DNA of 64,000 bases from Sipunculus nudus (taxonomy: Eukaryota; Annelida; Sipuncula; Golfingiida; Sipunculidae), in contig CM049317.1 in NCBI GenBank assembly GCA_026874595.1, forward strand, positions 29,876,901 through 29,940,900, in the 5' to 3' direction. Each line of letters starts with the position of its first letter. The first letter of the stretch is position 1. Below are positions 1 to 11,850 of this stretch, piece by piece. Made by a program: the position numbers and the translations under genes. A model generated the notes under the pieces. It was given only the letters and a program-made list of their open reading frames with translations, searched no databases and was not told the DNA's origin.

Positions 1-647
1 TTTTATGTTTTGAATAATAACAGATGCTTATTAAAAGCAAAATCAGAATACAGATATATTTTATTCATGGATTTAGCTAACACATAAGTTGGATATGAAT
101 ATCAATTATTTATGTTGCCTGTACAGCTCTATACATCCACAGAGCTTAGCTTGCTACCACAATAAATCTACAAGCTTTCTTCACCAAAGTATCTTAGTCC
201 TTTGACTGTTCAATAATTCTGCAAAAATCATTGATCAAAGTAAACCTGAATAAAGGCCACCTAAGAATATTTTTTGTTACAGAATTTGAAACAACAGTTT
301 TGCAGAAGAAGACTTTTGCAGCCCTCAGTTTGATTTAAGCTTACTTGACCACAAGACCAACTTCAGTTTTCCATGAATTTGATATATTCTTGTATAATTT
401 GAGAGAACTGTACCTTTTGTGAAAAATTAAACTTATCGGCTTGACAGCTTCATCAGGAAACATTTTCAATGCAGAAGCTGGAAGGGGCTAAAATTACAAG
501 TTTTTTTTTGCCTGTAAAAAAACCAGGTTGATGAAGGTGGTGCCACAAAACCTCAATTTCAAATATGAGACATGTGACCATGATTTGCACAAAACTTGGT
601 GATGCTAGCTCCTGTTGTTTCTGAGATTGTTATGTGAGTATGCTTAC

Positions 648-1433
648 CAGGGTTGGAGTCAAATACGTATTTGTATCTGTATTTAAATACAATTAAAGGG
701 TGTATTTGTATTGATATTTGTATTTGTGATGTGCAAAATGATAATATTTGTATTTGTATTTGTATTTGATCTCAATATTTGATGTATTTGATCAAATACT
801 GTACAAATACATATGTATAAATAAATATTCATATCTGCCATAATTTTGAAAATTTAACTACTTCCTAACTGTTGTACAACCCAAAAGGCTGCATCAGGTC
901 AAGAATTTCACTTCTTCCTGATGTTTGCAATCATTAAAGTTCCTGGATAATTAACTGCTTAGTCACTGTGCTCATGGTCCATAACTGCTCGTGGTCTCTG
1001 CCTCACCAGGTTGTTCAGAGCAAGGGTCAGAACTGGGAAAGTGTTCCATCCAAAGCGCTGCTGTCTTTCAGACAACAGGTTTGAGGAACTTTTGTTCCTG
1101 CGTTGCAACAGGTATGTTTTTTTTTAAACTCTGTAGAATATAGAAGGACTCTGATCTCTAAAAGTACACAAGTAGAACTGGTATGAGTAGACATTACAAA
1201 TATTTATGGTGCTTGAAATTTATTAATATTCTGTATAACCTACATTTGCATATTTGTATTTGTATTTGATGTTCTGTATTTGTATTTGATGTTCTGTATT
1301 TGTATTTGATGTTCTGTATCTGTATTTGTTTTTATCTTCACCCACCTGTATTTGTATTTGTATTTGGAGGAGAACAGCTCTTGTACTTATATTTGTATTT
1401 GTATTTGGCATACTGTATTTGACCCCAACCCTG
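648..1433. mobile_element. hAT-superfamily deletion derivative with 8-bp target duplication
   Basis: The ends are CAGGGTTGGAGTCAAATAC (left) and its near-exact inverse at 1415-1433. The 8 bases ATGCTTAC occur at 640-647 and again at 1434-1441, a perfect target-site duplication of hAT length. The subterminal regions are runs of GTATTT. Codons at 1065-1118 read LSDNRFEELLFLRCNRY, which resembles the C-terminal dimerisation tail of hAT transposases (R-x-x-L-x-x-x-x-x-E-x-L-L-F-L). So this is a non-autonomous copy keeping a scrap of transposase. Confidence 0.87.
1065..1118 (+). pseudogene. hAT transposase C-terminal fragment
   Basis: About 18 codons inside the hAT element read LSDNRFEELLFLRCNRYV, similar to the conserved end of hAT transposases. 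No longer open frame surrounds it and there is no start, so it is a non-functional relic. Confidence 0.55.
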
Positions 1434-3045
1434 ATGCTTACTTGGCTAAATAACAAAGTTCAAATTCCTGTAACTCAGCAAAAATTTATGAAACCAAAAC
1501 CATTTGAACAAACTTAGGAAAGCACATCTTTGGGATCATTTCTGTGAAATATTGAACATTTTGGCCAAAAGATTTCAGAGAAGAAGATTTTCAAAAGTTT
1601 TTCAGCTTTTCCCATAAAATGTAAGTTGATGCAGGTGGCACCACAAAAGCTCAATTCCAAAACATTTGACATGTGACTGATTTTTGCATTACATTTGGGG
1701 ATGCTAGCTTCTACTGTTCCTATAAAATTGGGGTTAATGTACTGATTACTGATGACCTCTGTACAAAAAAGGTTGATGCAGGCGGCGCCACCATTACCTC
1801 AATTTCAAATATGACTCATGTGACCAACATTTGCATAAACTTTGGTGATGATAGATCCAGCTATTTCTGAGACTGTAATTTTAATATGCTTTTTGGACCA
1901 AATGACTAAGTTAAGCTTGCTGTAACTCGGCCGAAATCACAGAACTGAAACCATTCAAACAAACTTTAAAAAAAATTGTTTCCGGGATTATTTCTGTGAA
2001 ATATTGAACAATTTGGCTACAGGGTTTCAGAGAAAAAGATTTAAAGTTTTTTTTAGCTTTTTCCCTGTAAAATCATTGTCATAAAATCAAATCATTGCAC
2101 ATAGCAAAAAATAAGCTCAATGAAAAAGAGTTTGACATGTGACTGATTCTTCCATAAAAGTTGGCGCTGCTAGCTCAGATTTTTTTTTTAGATAGCTTGG
2201 GTTAACGTAAGGACAATGGCAGACCGACTATGCTGCACCATCGCATAAGCTTACAATTTCTTTAAAAAAAAGGGGGGGAGATCCACACTTATCCAAACAC
2301 ATTCAACAAGGACATTGGGTGGCAAGTTGAACGAACCAAAATTTTGATTTTTTGCGACTAAAGACTTTTCATCTTCCACACAAAGGTGCAAATGTTTATG
2401 TAATCTCAGGTTTTATATCTGTTTTACAACAATGGCAATACCAAGGCAGATTTCCTTGTTGAATGAATAATTTTGGTGCCCCCCCCCATATTATAAACAC
2501 ATTTATATAAACAGCCTGTAAGCAGTGTGAAGATGTGATAACAGAATTAAATGTGAACCAATAACCTCACACTATTGTTATGGAGTAGGAAATTGCATAT
2601 TTGTGACTAAACACATATTTCAAGGAATATTTCACATTTCATAATTCACAAATACAAGCTCAGTTTCAGGCATGTCAGACTAAACAATGAATGACTTCTC
2701 ATAATTGATGACACCCTACTCCATAACACTATGAAGCCATCTGCATAATCAACTGTGCCATGCAGGCAAATTTCAAGCGAGAGGAAAGCCAGTATATTCA
2801 GGTCTTTTGAAACTATTGTTAAGAGCCAGAAAACAAGTGTTGTCAAAACATTTCCTGTCCTATTTGAGCTACCGTAAGCTTGTTCCCATGCCTTATATAC
2901 AAACCTACTACAAAAATATGAAACAAACTAATTGACGAAATGTAATAATTTTCAGAAAAATATACATTTTATTTGTCTTTAAAAATATGGTGAGAAATTT
3001 GAAAATAATTTACCTGCAAGTTTTACTCTAGCAAATCGGTACGAC

Positions 3046-3812
3046 TTTACAATCAGTACCTACCGGTCAGGGCTTGGCCCGAGTGTAGAAATGAGTAAAG
3101 AAGTAATAGTTATACAACCAAATAGCCCTATAATGCCTATTATAGGTTAAGAAATACATATTAGGATTCATTTTACAAATATATTTCCTCTGGAGTACAT
3201 ATTTAATACCGCTAGTAGCATGTTGTTGGAATCCAAATCCAGACGGCAGCCATGATTTTTTTTAAACAGATAATTACGGCATGGTAAACAATCTCCGTTC
3301 AGACTACCGTAAAGTATACCGGTCTGACCATGGGGGGGGGGGGGGGTTTGGGGGGTCTCCCCCACATTAAAAGCACTTAATAATTTTTCTTTTTTGTTGA
3401 AGGAATTCTAAGGGGGGTATGGGGGGTTTCCCCCATCTTTTAAGTAGTTAATATTTCTCAATAAATATTTTCATGATATTTACAACTGCCGTTAGGTGGT
3501 GCTATTTATTACTCCACACCCAGATTTAAAAGCCCTCTTTTTCCTGTGACCTTCACATTGTCTTGCATGGTGTAATGGCATTAGTGTTCGAGTACTGAGC
3601 TGTGCTGCACAGGATGGATTCCAGCGAGGACCAACTTCTGCTCTTTCATGTGATATCCATGATTTATAATGAATACATGTACTTACACATTTCTGAATAA
3701 TGATAATATGCCTTTCATCAACAGATAACGCCGCGGTAGGAAATATAAGAGAAGACAGTAAGTGGTAGCAATATTTTATTCAGCTGTCCCAAGTGTAGGT
3801 ACTGATTGTAAA
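3046..3812. repeat. Perfect 18-bp inverted repeat pair flanking about 730 bp
   Basis: TTTACAATCAGTACCTAC at 3046-3063 is exactly inverted at 3795-3812. Between them lie a G15 run, two tandem GGGG(G)T(Y)TCCCCCA blocks and a possible tRNA-like segment. This could be a degraded transposon, but I found no clear target duplication. Confidence 0.45.
3332..3436 (+). repeat. G15 run and two G-rich/C-rich tandem blocks
   Basis: G15 at 3332-3346 is followed by GGGGGGTCTCCCCCAC. A diverged second copy, GGGGGGTTTCCCCCAT, lies about 70 bases on. Each block can fold on itself, and the G runs could form a quadruplex. Confidence 0.5.
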
Positions 3813-4474
3813 TTCGCTCCAGCAAATCATATAAGTTTTATACTTATGTTCAATACAATAATAATTTTACTTTGAAATACATTTAAGTGTAAAAACAAAC
3901 CCTTTAAGTGCACAAATGCAAAACTATAAGTTATTGCAATATATTAATTGGTGTTAAAATGGTGTAATCCTGTGTCTTGTTGCGAGGCAGTTAACAGGCA
4001 TTAAAGAAGACACATACAAAACTTTCCTATGGGGGCTGCATGTGTTTGCCTATCACATGATCAGCTCATGAATATGGCATGACCCAGCAGAGAACCAATA
4101 GGAGATAAGGACAAATGACATCACTCATAGACTTGTAACCTGCTCATGAGCTTATCACTAGTTGTCATGACACATCAAGTTAACCCATATTAATTAAAAG
4201 GCCTAAAGCCCTCATACACTTCTTATTGCCTCACTAAACCCTAACAACATATATTTTCAAATACTTTTTCAAATGATTTTAATAAGAAGTTATAATATAA
4301 GTTTTATTTTATGGTTTATTTATTATTTTATTATGTTTAAAATACAACTAATTTCAACTGAATTTGAAAATATTTTTAAAATGTTTAAGGTATATAATCA
4401 ATGTGTGTATCATATGGAAAATTCTATATCTATTGTCATAGTTTATTTACACCTGTATCAATATTTTAATTAAA

Positions 4475-4475
4475 T

Positions 4476-4554
<79 letters not shown>

Positions 4555-4641
4555 CTTGAAAAATTAAACATGCTTTCAAATTATATATGTATTGCTATAT
4601 TAAAAGTGTTTTCCAGTGCACATATACAAATATTTTAATTT

Positions 4642-4736
<95 letters not shown>

Positions 4737-4989
4737 TTTTGAGATATAATTCTTTATAATAATTATATTTTATTTTTTTCTTTATTCAAATATCAGCTAT
4801 TTGACTGAAATCACCATTATGTTCAGTTATACGTGCGTATTTGTTTAGAAAATATTTAAGTATACATTGTTTCAATTTTTATGCATGGCCATATGTACCA
4901 GTGATAATGTTAGCTAACTTTCAGATATGTAGGCCTATTAAGTATTTGTAGTAGAATAATAATACTAGATACTTTTGTACCTCATTTGT

Positions 4990-5023
<34 letters not shown>

Positions 5024-5308
5024 TAATTTTAATGACATTTCTAATGGTTTAAGCAAATTGTAAAATAATTTTAAAATGATTATTGGTTCATAAAGCTGAA
5101 CCAATATTATTTTCCAAATACACATGAGTGTACATATGTTTTGTGTGTGTTATTATCTAATATTATCTTACAAATTTCATATATCATGTGTGTGTGTGTG
5201 CCAATATGTTGTGCATTTTTAATAATTTACTTTTTTTATATTTATAAATCACCTCTTAAATTAAACTGGTTTGATATGTGACACTTGAGTAAGTACATAA
5301 AGGTGTGC

Positions 5309-5368
<60 letters not shown>

Positions 5369-5434
5369 TTACAGACATATATTGTTTACATATAAATTGT
5401 GTGTTATTTTTTATTTTTGACATATAAAAGTTAC

Positions 5435-5525
<91 letters not shown>
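4475..5525. repeat. Cluster of (TA)n arrays with one (GT)n
   Basis: Alternating TA tracts occupy roughly 4475-4552, 4644-4694, 4992-5020, 5312-5365 and 5440-5525. The second passes directly into a (GT)n of about 40 bases ending at 4735. DNA between them is extremely AT-rich and holds no gene. Confidence 0.9.
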
Positions 5526-5528
<3 letters not shown>

Positions 5529-5529
5529 T

Positions 5530-7200
5530 ATTATTATACATTAATATTTAATAACAATATAATAAAAAAATAATATAATATAGTATAATATAAGAATTAA
5601 AATACTGTATATACCATTACATATATACTCTGATGTGTTTATATGCATAGTTATTGAAAAGCCTGAAATTAATGAACATGAAATGTGAAAATGTAACTTA
5701 AAAGCCCTTAAATCTCTGTAGATATAGCAGGACTAGACTGGTACCCTGCACAAATAATGATTGACAAAACCCCAGTTAAGCTATATAAATCATACAAAAA
5801 TAATTAAAAAATAACAATGGGCAACCTATTTACATATACTAGTGTGAAGGACAACACTTGTAGAATACGATTATTTATACTTTTTCTCCTGATGTGACCG
5901 GGATTGGCTGCTTTTAATCAGTGAAATGAAGCTTGTTGATGCTGACATGCCAACTCTGACATGAAGCGGTGTCATGAACAAAGGTTGAATTCTTCACTTT
6001 TTTCGCTAGTAACGATCTCTTACTGGTCATTTCATGTAAATAACCACTCAGGACATCATTAAATGTAACAGTTTGATGAAAAAAACTTTAATTAATTAAG
6101 ATAAATACTCATTCTAACACTGAAGCGATCTTCGCCAACATGCACGCCGCCTAGTGGTAGAAGTTTGAAACGGCTAATTATGCTTGGGTAAATCTGCACA
6201 GCATGTTTGATTGTGGAAGATGCAATGGATCCATTGCATTTTCTGTGGCTTAAATTGTAGAAATTTTCATCGTATGGTTATCGGACTCTATATATGGCAG
6301 GGCCTTATAATATTGAGTCTGATTAAATTGGGCTACAGGTCCGTGTACTCTGGTACTATCATGTACATATATACGTTCACTTCTTGTGTGCAACACATTG
6401 TTTCTCACTGGTTTAACAGTAAATACACACAGATGGAGTAAACATTAATCAATGGAAATGTGTAAAATCGCACAGTTGTGTATGGAGTGTTATGATATCT
6501 AACTTCTAAGTTAACTGAAGGGGCAATATTACTTATTAGGACTCCAATTGTGTAAAAAAAAATTGAGAAGTCAATTCTCAAGGGCTAAACATAAATAAGA
6601 TTTCTTTGCTTGATAGTTCCCTTTAAACTTGGGACTTGTTATTATCCTGGCAGCATACTTATGAGGAAAATATCGAGAATTCTCATTATAAAATAAAATG
6701 AAGATTGGGATCTCACCTGTCTCTAATGAAGCCGTTTGTGAGTGAGCGATGATTGGGGAAAATAACAATGGAATTCGGGGTAATGCGCATGCTCAGGTGT
6801 AACAGAAATACAGATATCATTTACATACGATGTTCATACGCTGCGCCATCAGTGGGGCGGGCCACCATGCGGTCCCGCCACTGAGTAGCGAATCGTTGTT
6901 GACACAAAAAAATCTTCCCGGACTAGTATAGGCCTGTTTTCCGATCATCCCTTAATTTTTATACTAAGATTTGAGACATAATATAAAAATTAACAAAACA
7001 ATGTGTAATGGTTTCAATTTCGCAGTGTTTAACAAAAATTATGGACCAAACACACGTAAACTGTTCGACATAGCTAGCATATGTGCACAATTTCGAAATG
7101 TTTGATAGAGAAAACACTGAAGCTGAAAGAAACCTGCTCAATTTAGAAGAATAAATATTATACGAGTCGCAAATTGAAGTATTTTATTAGGACGATATAT
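5530..7200. other. Unremarkable AT-rich intergenic DNA
   Basis: I see no convincing exon, RNA gene or repeat here except a GC-rich hairpin at 6849-6884. The short open frames have no coding character. Confidence 0.5.
6849..6884. repeat. GC-rich hairpin
   Basis: TCAGTGG..CGGG pairs with CCCGCCACTGA across a loop of about 12 bases. It stands out from AT-rich flanks. It could be a relic of a transposon end or a structured regulatory element. Confidence 0.4.
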
Positions 7201-7207
7201 ATATATA

Positions 7208-8427
7208 CAGTGGAACCCCGCCTTGCGACCATCCCACAATTGCGACCACCCCACAATTACGACCATTTTGCTTGGTCCCGAATTATTTTTGGTTTATTTA
7301 TGTTTAAAAATGACGACCACCCCAGAATTAAGAATTACGACCAGATTTCCTGGCCCCAGCGCTAATGCGACTCCGCTAATGCGACCACCGTCGAGAAGTA
7401 CTGAAACAACATTTGTCACGAGTCAATGGCTGCGTCTTGTCACAGGCGCCTTAACGAAAGATCAAAGCGGGTAACAAGGTTTCTTAACCCGAGTGTTAAT
7501 CTGGTTCCGCATATATTGCCGACTCGGTGTCTTCGCTGAGACTCGTTGAGGTGTAGGTTATAGATCAAAGAGGTTATAACCATCGGCCTGATTACTTAAT
7601 GAGCCGGTCTGACCTGGGGTCAGATGCTAATTGCTTCTCACTGATCACCTGTATTACAGCTACCCTAAGTGTGGGGTTGCGGGCTTAATATTTCAACTCA
7701 TCACATATTGTTCGATCCTCATTGGTAAAATTAACGACCTAGTTAATCCTAAATGTGTTCATACCTTACTGACACTGAGTATTGAGCAGTGTATAAATAA
7801 AGTAAATGTATAAATAAAGCTTGCATGGGGGGAAAATCCCTCACATTAAATTGCCTTTTCTGATAGATCGTTGTCAGTTTATTTTCTACTGGTTAAGTTT
7901 GCATTTAAATTGCTTGCTGTTAGGCAACCATGCCTCTGAAAGAGCTTTCCTTGAAGGATAAAGTGGCGTTAATCAAGGCGGCAACACCACGCGCAGTCAG
8001 CACCAAATGGCTCAGCAGTTTAGCGTCGGGAAAACTCAAGTGCACGCAATATATACTCAAGCGGAAGGCTAAATATATGACAGCCACGTATTATGTTCAA
8101 TATGCATTCAGTATGTTGTAATCGTATTGCCTTAGTGTTATTATTTGTTAATCAACAGTAACGACGTATGTGTACATGTATATTAATTTTCATCATGAAT
8201 AAATATGTTCAGCTACACACAAAAAAACATTCAAAATAAGGGTCCTCCGCTAGGTGAAATATTTTGTTATAATTCACATTAAAGATATGCAATAGTATAC
8301 TCTGATACACATTAAATATTATCGTGTTATATGCGACCACGGTAAGAGTTTCACAAATACGACCACCCCCAAATTACGACCACTTAATTTGCTCAGTCCC
8401 CAGGGTGGTCGTAATTGTGGGGTTCCA

Positions 8428-8430
<3 letters not shown>
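7208..8430. mobile_element. Tc1/mariner-pogo type element (1.2 kb) in a TA array
   Basis: The terminal repeats are CAGTGGAACCCC (left) and GGGGTTCCACTG (right), with TA on both sides as target duplication. Subterminal repeats of CACAATTRCGACCACCCC occur in inverted orientation near both ends. An internal fragment resembles a CENP-B/pogo N-terminal DNA-binding domain. It is too short for a complete transposase, so it is a non-autonomous deletion derivative that inserted into a TA-rich stretch. Confidence 0.85.
7930..8079 (+). pseudogene. pogo/CENP-B-type transposase N-terminal fragment with two frameshifts
   Basis: The ATG frame starts MPLKELSLKDKVALIKAA, typical of the CENP-B/pogo helix-turn-helix start. 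Then the frame shifts: RSQHQMAQQFSVGKTQVHA, the recognition-helix part, lies in a neighbouring frame, and ILKRKAKYM returns in the first frame. Family members normally have these three parts in one frame, so two compensating indels have broken the reading frame. The catalytic DDD/DDE domain is absent. Confidence 0.65.

Positions 8431-8490
<60 letters not shown>
8431..8490. repeat. (TA)n array at the 3' edge of the pogo element
   Basis: About 29 TA repeats directly abut the element end. A further short TA tract lies at 8790-8812. The 8490-9030 stretch is otherwise featureless. Confidence 0.9.
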
Positions 8491-8493
<3 letters not shown>

Positions 8494-9029
8494 TTATAAG
8501 AGAGACCAGTAAGTAGAGCAATTAGGCCTCTATGCGGTTGAATATGTTCAGCCTGTAGGCTATACGTATAGGCCTAACATAAAAACACATGTATATATCT
8601 TGCGAAAAAGTCATTTGTACAGTTATCAACGGTTTTGGAGGAATACATACAGTCCCTACTCCAACGGAACCAAAATATAATGTTTGATTGGCCAAACTGA
8701 TCAATTCGGTATAATAGGCCTATATAGGCTTATATGTGCTGTTTCCGTGGATAATATTCAACAATTAGTCCCATATACGTTTGGCCATGACATATATATA
8801 TATATATATATAGCCTAGAAAAATATTTGCCATAATTTACAATTTATAATAACAGCAAAAGTCCAAACGTTGGTAACTTAATAACATGATAAAGTGCAAT
8901 TAAAAGCCATTTTCCTTGGTGCGTATATATAGCCTACATCGGTTCGTACGGCTACTAATCCTAATTAGCACCCTTTCGGCCCTCCGATATTAGAACGTCT
9001 ACGGTTAGCGTATTATCGTCAGAGTATCC

Positions 9030-9240
9030 AGAAGCGGATCCAGAGGGAGGGTCCAGAGGGGCCTGACTCCCCCTTTTCCAGCTGCGACAACCTTTTGTTA
9101 AGTATTTCTGACCAATATTTGTGACCTGGACCCCCCCCCTCCCCCTTTTGGACCTGTGGACTTTTTTTAGGGTTTTTCATAAGTATATTCTATAGGTTTG
9201 GACTCACCCGGCCTTTTCCTAAATCCTGGATCCACCCCTA
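9030..9240. mobile_element. Decayed MITE with GCGGATCCAG ends
   Basis: CAGAAGCGGATCCAG on the left is inverted as CTGGATCCACCCCTAG on the right, enclosing about 180 bases rich in C and G runs. The GCGGATCCAGG end is one I associate with widespread invertebrate MITEs, possibly hAT. No clean target duplication is seen. Confidence 0.5.
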
Positions 9241-9934
9241 GTATATAAAGTTATACATCTTGCAACGAGGACGCACTTTAATGCTCTATGAGGATGCAAA
9301 TACTTTTGGCATTTGTCACAATCCCTAATGGCCTACATGTAGGCTGCGCTGTCTCTTGTCACAAATCAGACAAATCGTGAAGCTTTTTTAATATACTTTC
9401 TAACAATACCTACCGTATAAGTTAGATAAGAAAAGTTCCGTTTTAACTCAGTATAAATCCATCTGCATATTTGTAGAATTTCTGACCGCATGAATACAAG
9501 CATTGCTCGAACGGGTTACTTAACGGCAGCCAAATTTTACGTGTTACATGCAGGTAATGACTCGTTACCAAAGAGACGGAGTTTCAGTTTAGGTTGTGAG
9601 TATACACGTATTCTATTGTGTTATATACTTCATCACTTGTAGCCTGATGTTAAGATTATCGGCTGTTTACCACAATATCAATGCAATCGAATATAGGTAG
9701 CCCTTGCAGTAAATTCCCCCCTATGACTTGTACATCATGCAATTCAAGTTATATAGGCATATAAAACCAGCCCTATATAAATGCTACTAGTCGTGTATTC
9801 ACGGCTACACGGCTATATGATATTATGTAAACAATCTTCTTCTGTGACTTGGCATAAAAAAAGAACTTCCACTTATATTCACTTTGCTATAGGCTTCCGA
9901 ATAGCCGGAGAATAACAGCTGATTTTGTTTCTTT

Positions 9935-10327
9935 GGTTACATGTGAAACCTTTACTTTCAAACCGATTTGGGCAAAACTTTTTGGCCAAACCGATTGATT
10001 GCGTTGACATCTAGCATCAATGTGTGTTGCATGTGTGCAGTGGAACAAAATAACAACATGCTGACACAAGCATTCATGCTTGCGCTGTTACCGAGTTGCT
10101 GCTTGGAAACTGGGTCCAAACCGTTTAGAGCGTTCACACGACAGTTTAGCTAAGCGGATATAACGATTCGCATTTAAAATGGTTTGAAACCACCTCCTGA
10201 GCTTGATCCAAAACGCTTTGGCCAAAACGGTTTGAAAACCGTTTAGGTTGCCGTGTAAACGCTGTAAAACGTTTACAAAACGGGTTGAAACCGGTTTGCA
10301 TAAATTTTCCGTGTGAAAGGGGTATTA
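9935..10327. mobile_element. Decayed inverted-repeat element with TTTGGCCAAA motifs
   Basis: The right end reads CCGTGTGAAAGGGGTATTA and is preceded by several AACCG/CGGTT and TTTGGCCAAA motifs. The left part (ATGTGAAACC...CAAACCG..TTTTTGGCCAAACC) is a degraded inverse of it. Superfamily is not determined. Confidence 0.45.
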
Positions 10328-10329
10328 CA

Positions 10330-11150
10330 GACCAATTAGTTTCATTCTAAATATAGGTTCACCAACTGGATACTTCGCATATTTACTGATTGCTGGTACT
10401 GCGAAAATTCCTTCGCAAAATAATATAAAATTTCTCAGGACTGATGGGATGATATGGAAAATAACCCCCTTTAGACACACCTCATTTTGTTCCCTATATA
10501 TCAAGACAAAACAGATATTTCCACAGAGCAGTCGCGCGGAAACGGTTTAAATTATAAAAATTACCGAAAGATCTGTCCTAGTTCTGAAAAAGATGTAATC
10601 GTATAATCGCGACATATTTAACTTGCAGTCATTGTGCATCAACGCAGTGATAGTCAACTGCATGCATAGTATTGTCTGTAACATTTATTCATTAACTTTT
10701 TAATTTTGTGGATATCTGCAAATAATAAAAACTGCAACCATTTAAACTTTCGTAATAACTATCATTCAGTGGCGGATTAAAAGACCGTTCACGTGAATGT
10801 TTCAGCTTTTTAGGCTTTGACATCTTTGCTTTTAGACATCAAAAATTAAATATTGAATTTTATATCAAGTTTTCCATCACCTCGCCTTATCCAGGGAAAA
10901 TACACTCTCAATTGATTTTAACGGAATGATATTGTATGACTGTCACCAGACAATAGGTGACAATATGTACGGTGTTTTGTATCATAGTTTAACGAAGTCT
11001 GTTCTCTATTGATATTGACGTGAAGCGTCATCCTAAAGCGTTGACAGGTCTTGATTGTATATATATATTGTGTATTCTTGTATGAAATCCCATCGGCTAT
11101 CAGCTGATTTATCCGTGTCACGCATCGTGTGTATTATTACATTTTTGTAT
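10330..11150. other. Intergenic stretch, nothing recognised
   Basis: The sequence has mixed composition, no coding frame above about 65 codons, and no repeat structure apparent by eye. Confidence 0.4.
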
Positions 11151-11154
11151 GTGA

Positions 11155-11275
11155 GTCGCCATGGTGACGCTAACAGTCAAACTAGGTCACATATATCCTT
11201 ATATGGGACACTTGAGAAATAAGCCAATCAGAGAACCGGATTGCCGTACACAGTGAACAGGCGATTGTGACGTCA
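11155..11275 (+). promoter_or_regulatory. Candidate promoter: X-box-like site, CCAAT box, CRE
   Basis: GTCGCCATGGTGAC at 11155-11168 matches the RFX X-box GTNRCC-NN-RGYAAC with one mismatch. CCAAT lies at 11224-11228 and a perfect CRE (TGACGTCA) at 11268-11275. The following 570 bases are less AT-rich than their surroundings. RFX factors control many cilium genes, which suits a CSPP1-like gene 2.5 kb downstream. The grouping is seen; the promoter role is inferred. Confidence 0.4.
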
Positions 11276-11289
11276 GACTTCAAGAAGAG

Positions 11290-11850
11290 ACGCTGAATTT
11301 TGGTTCAGTTGGGTCTTGAAGCTTGAGGTGGCAGCACGCACGCACGGGAATAGGAACATTGAAACGCCAGGAACGGCATAGAAGCAAGCTTCTACATGAG
11401 GCAAGGACCCAGCTCATGAGAACTCAGCCGTGCTGCCGACAGAGCTTCGTATTGGCGATAAAGTGAAAGATGCGCTCGTCACCTGCCGGCCTATTTCAGC
11501 TTGACCTAGATACATAACCGCCGTAAGCCGTGAAACCATTGCTACACGAGCAAGGTCAAGGACTCTAAGCTCTACGTAAACAAAGAGCGCTATTGCATTC
11601 ATGTGAACGTAAACCTACCCGGGTCGCAGACAAGCAAGATCAGTTGAAGATCGCTAAACTCAGAAAGACTAGATCTATATGGTACTAACCATACGCTAGA
11701 TTCTACACAAAACAGTAACCAGAGATCTCTGAAGGAACTGGACTTTATGGTTTTTATACAAACCATGGACTCAGTAAACATCCTGTAATTTTAATGTGAA
11801 GAACTGTCGTATTGACACATCAACGCACACACTCACATTGGTGTCTCTGT
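11290..11850 (+). other. Possible non-coding first exon (5' UTR)
   Basis: This is a GC-balanced stretch without a long + strand frame, ending in tctct followed by a consensus gtaagt near 11850. With the acceptor at 13760 it would give a spliced leader joining the start-codon exon. Its boundaries are guesses; the reverse-strand frames here (up to about 60 codons) look like chance. Confidence 0.25.

Larger units (their letters stand above)
240..2200 (+). repeat. Degenerate tandem repeat array, unit about 300 bp, with an inserted hAT element
   Basis: Phrases such as GTTGATGCAGGTGGCACCAC, ATGTGAC...TTTGCATAAA and GGTGATGCTAGC recur near 530-640, 1630-1720, 1770-1880 and 2060-2190, and TGTGAAATATTGAAC recurs at about 1545 and 2000. 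One unit is split by the hAT element at 648-1433. The GGTGGCACCAC core belongs to the palindrome shared with other arrays in the window. Origin is unknown. Confidence 0.7.

Noticed and set aside
3560-3640. tRNA-like SINE head (GGTGTAATGG ... GGATTCCAG)
   Set aside because: The B-box does not fit GWTCRANNC and no tail or second copy is visible; too weak to list.
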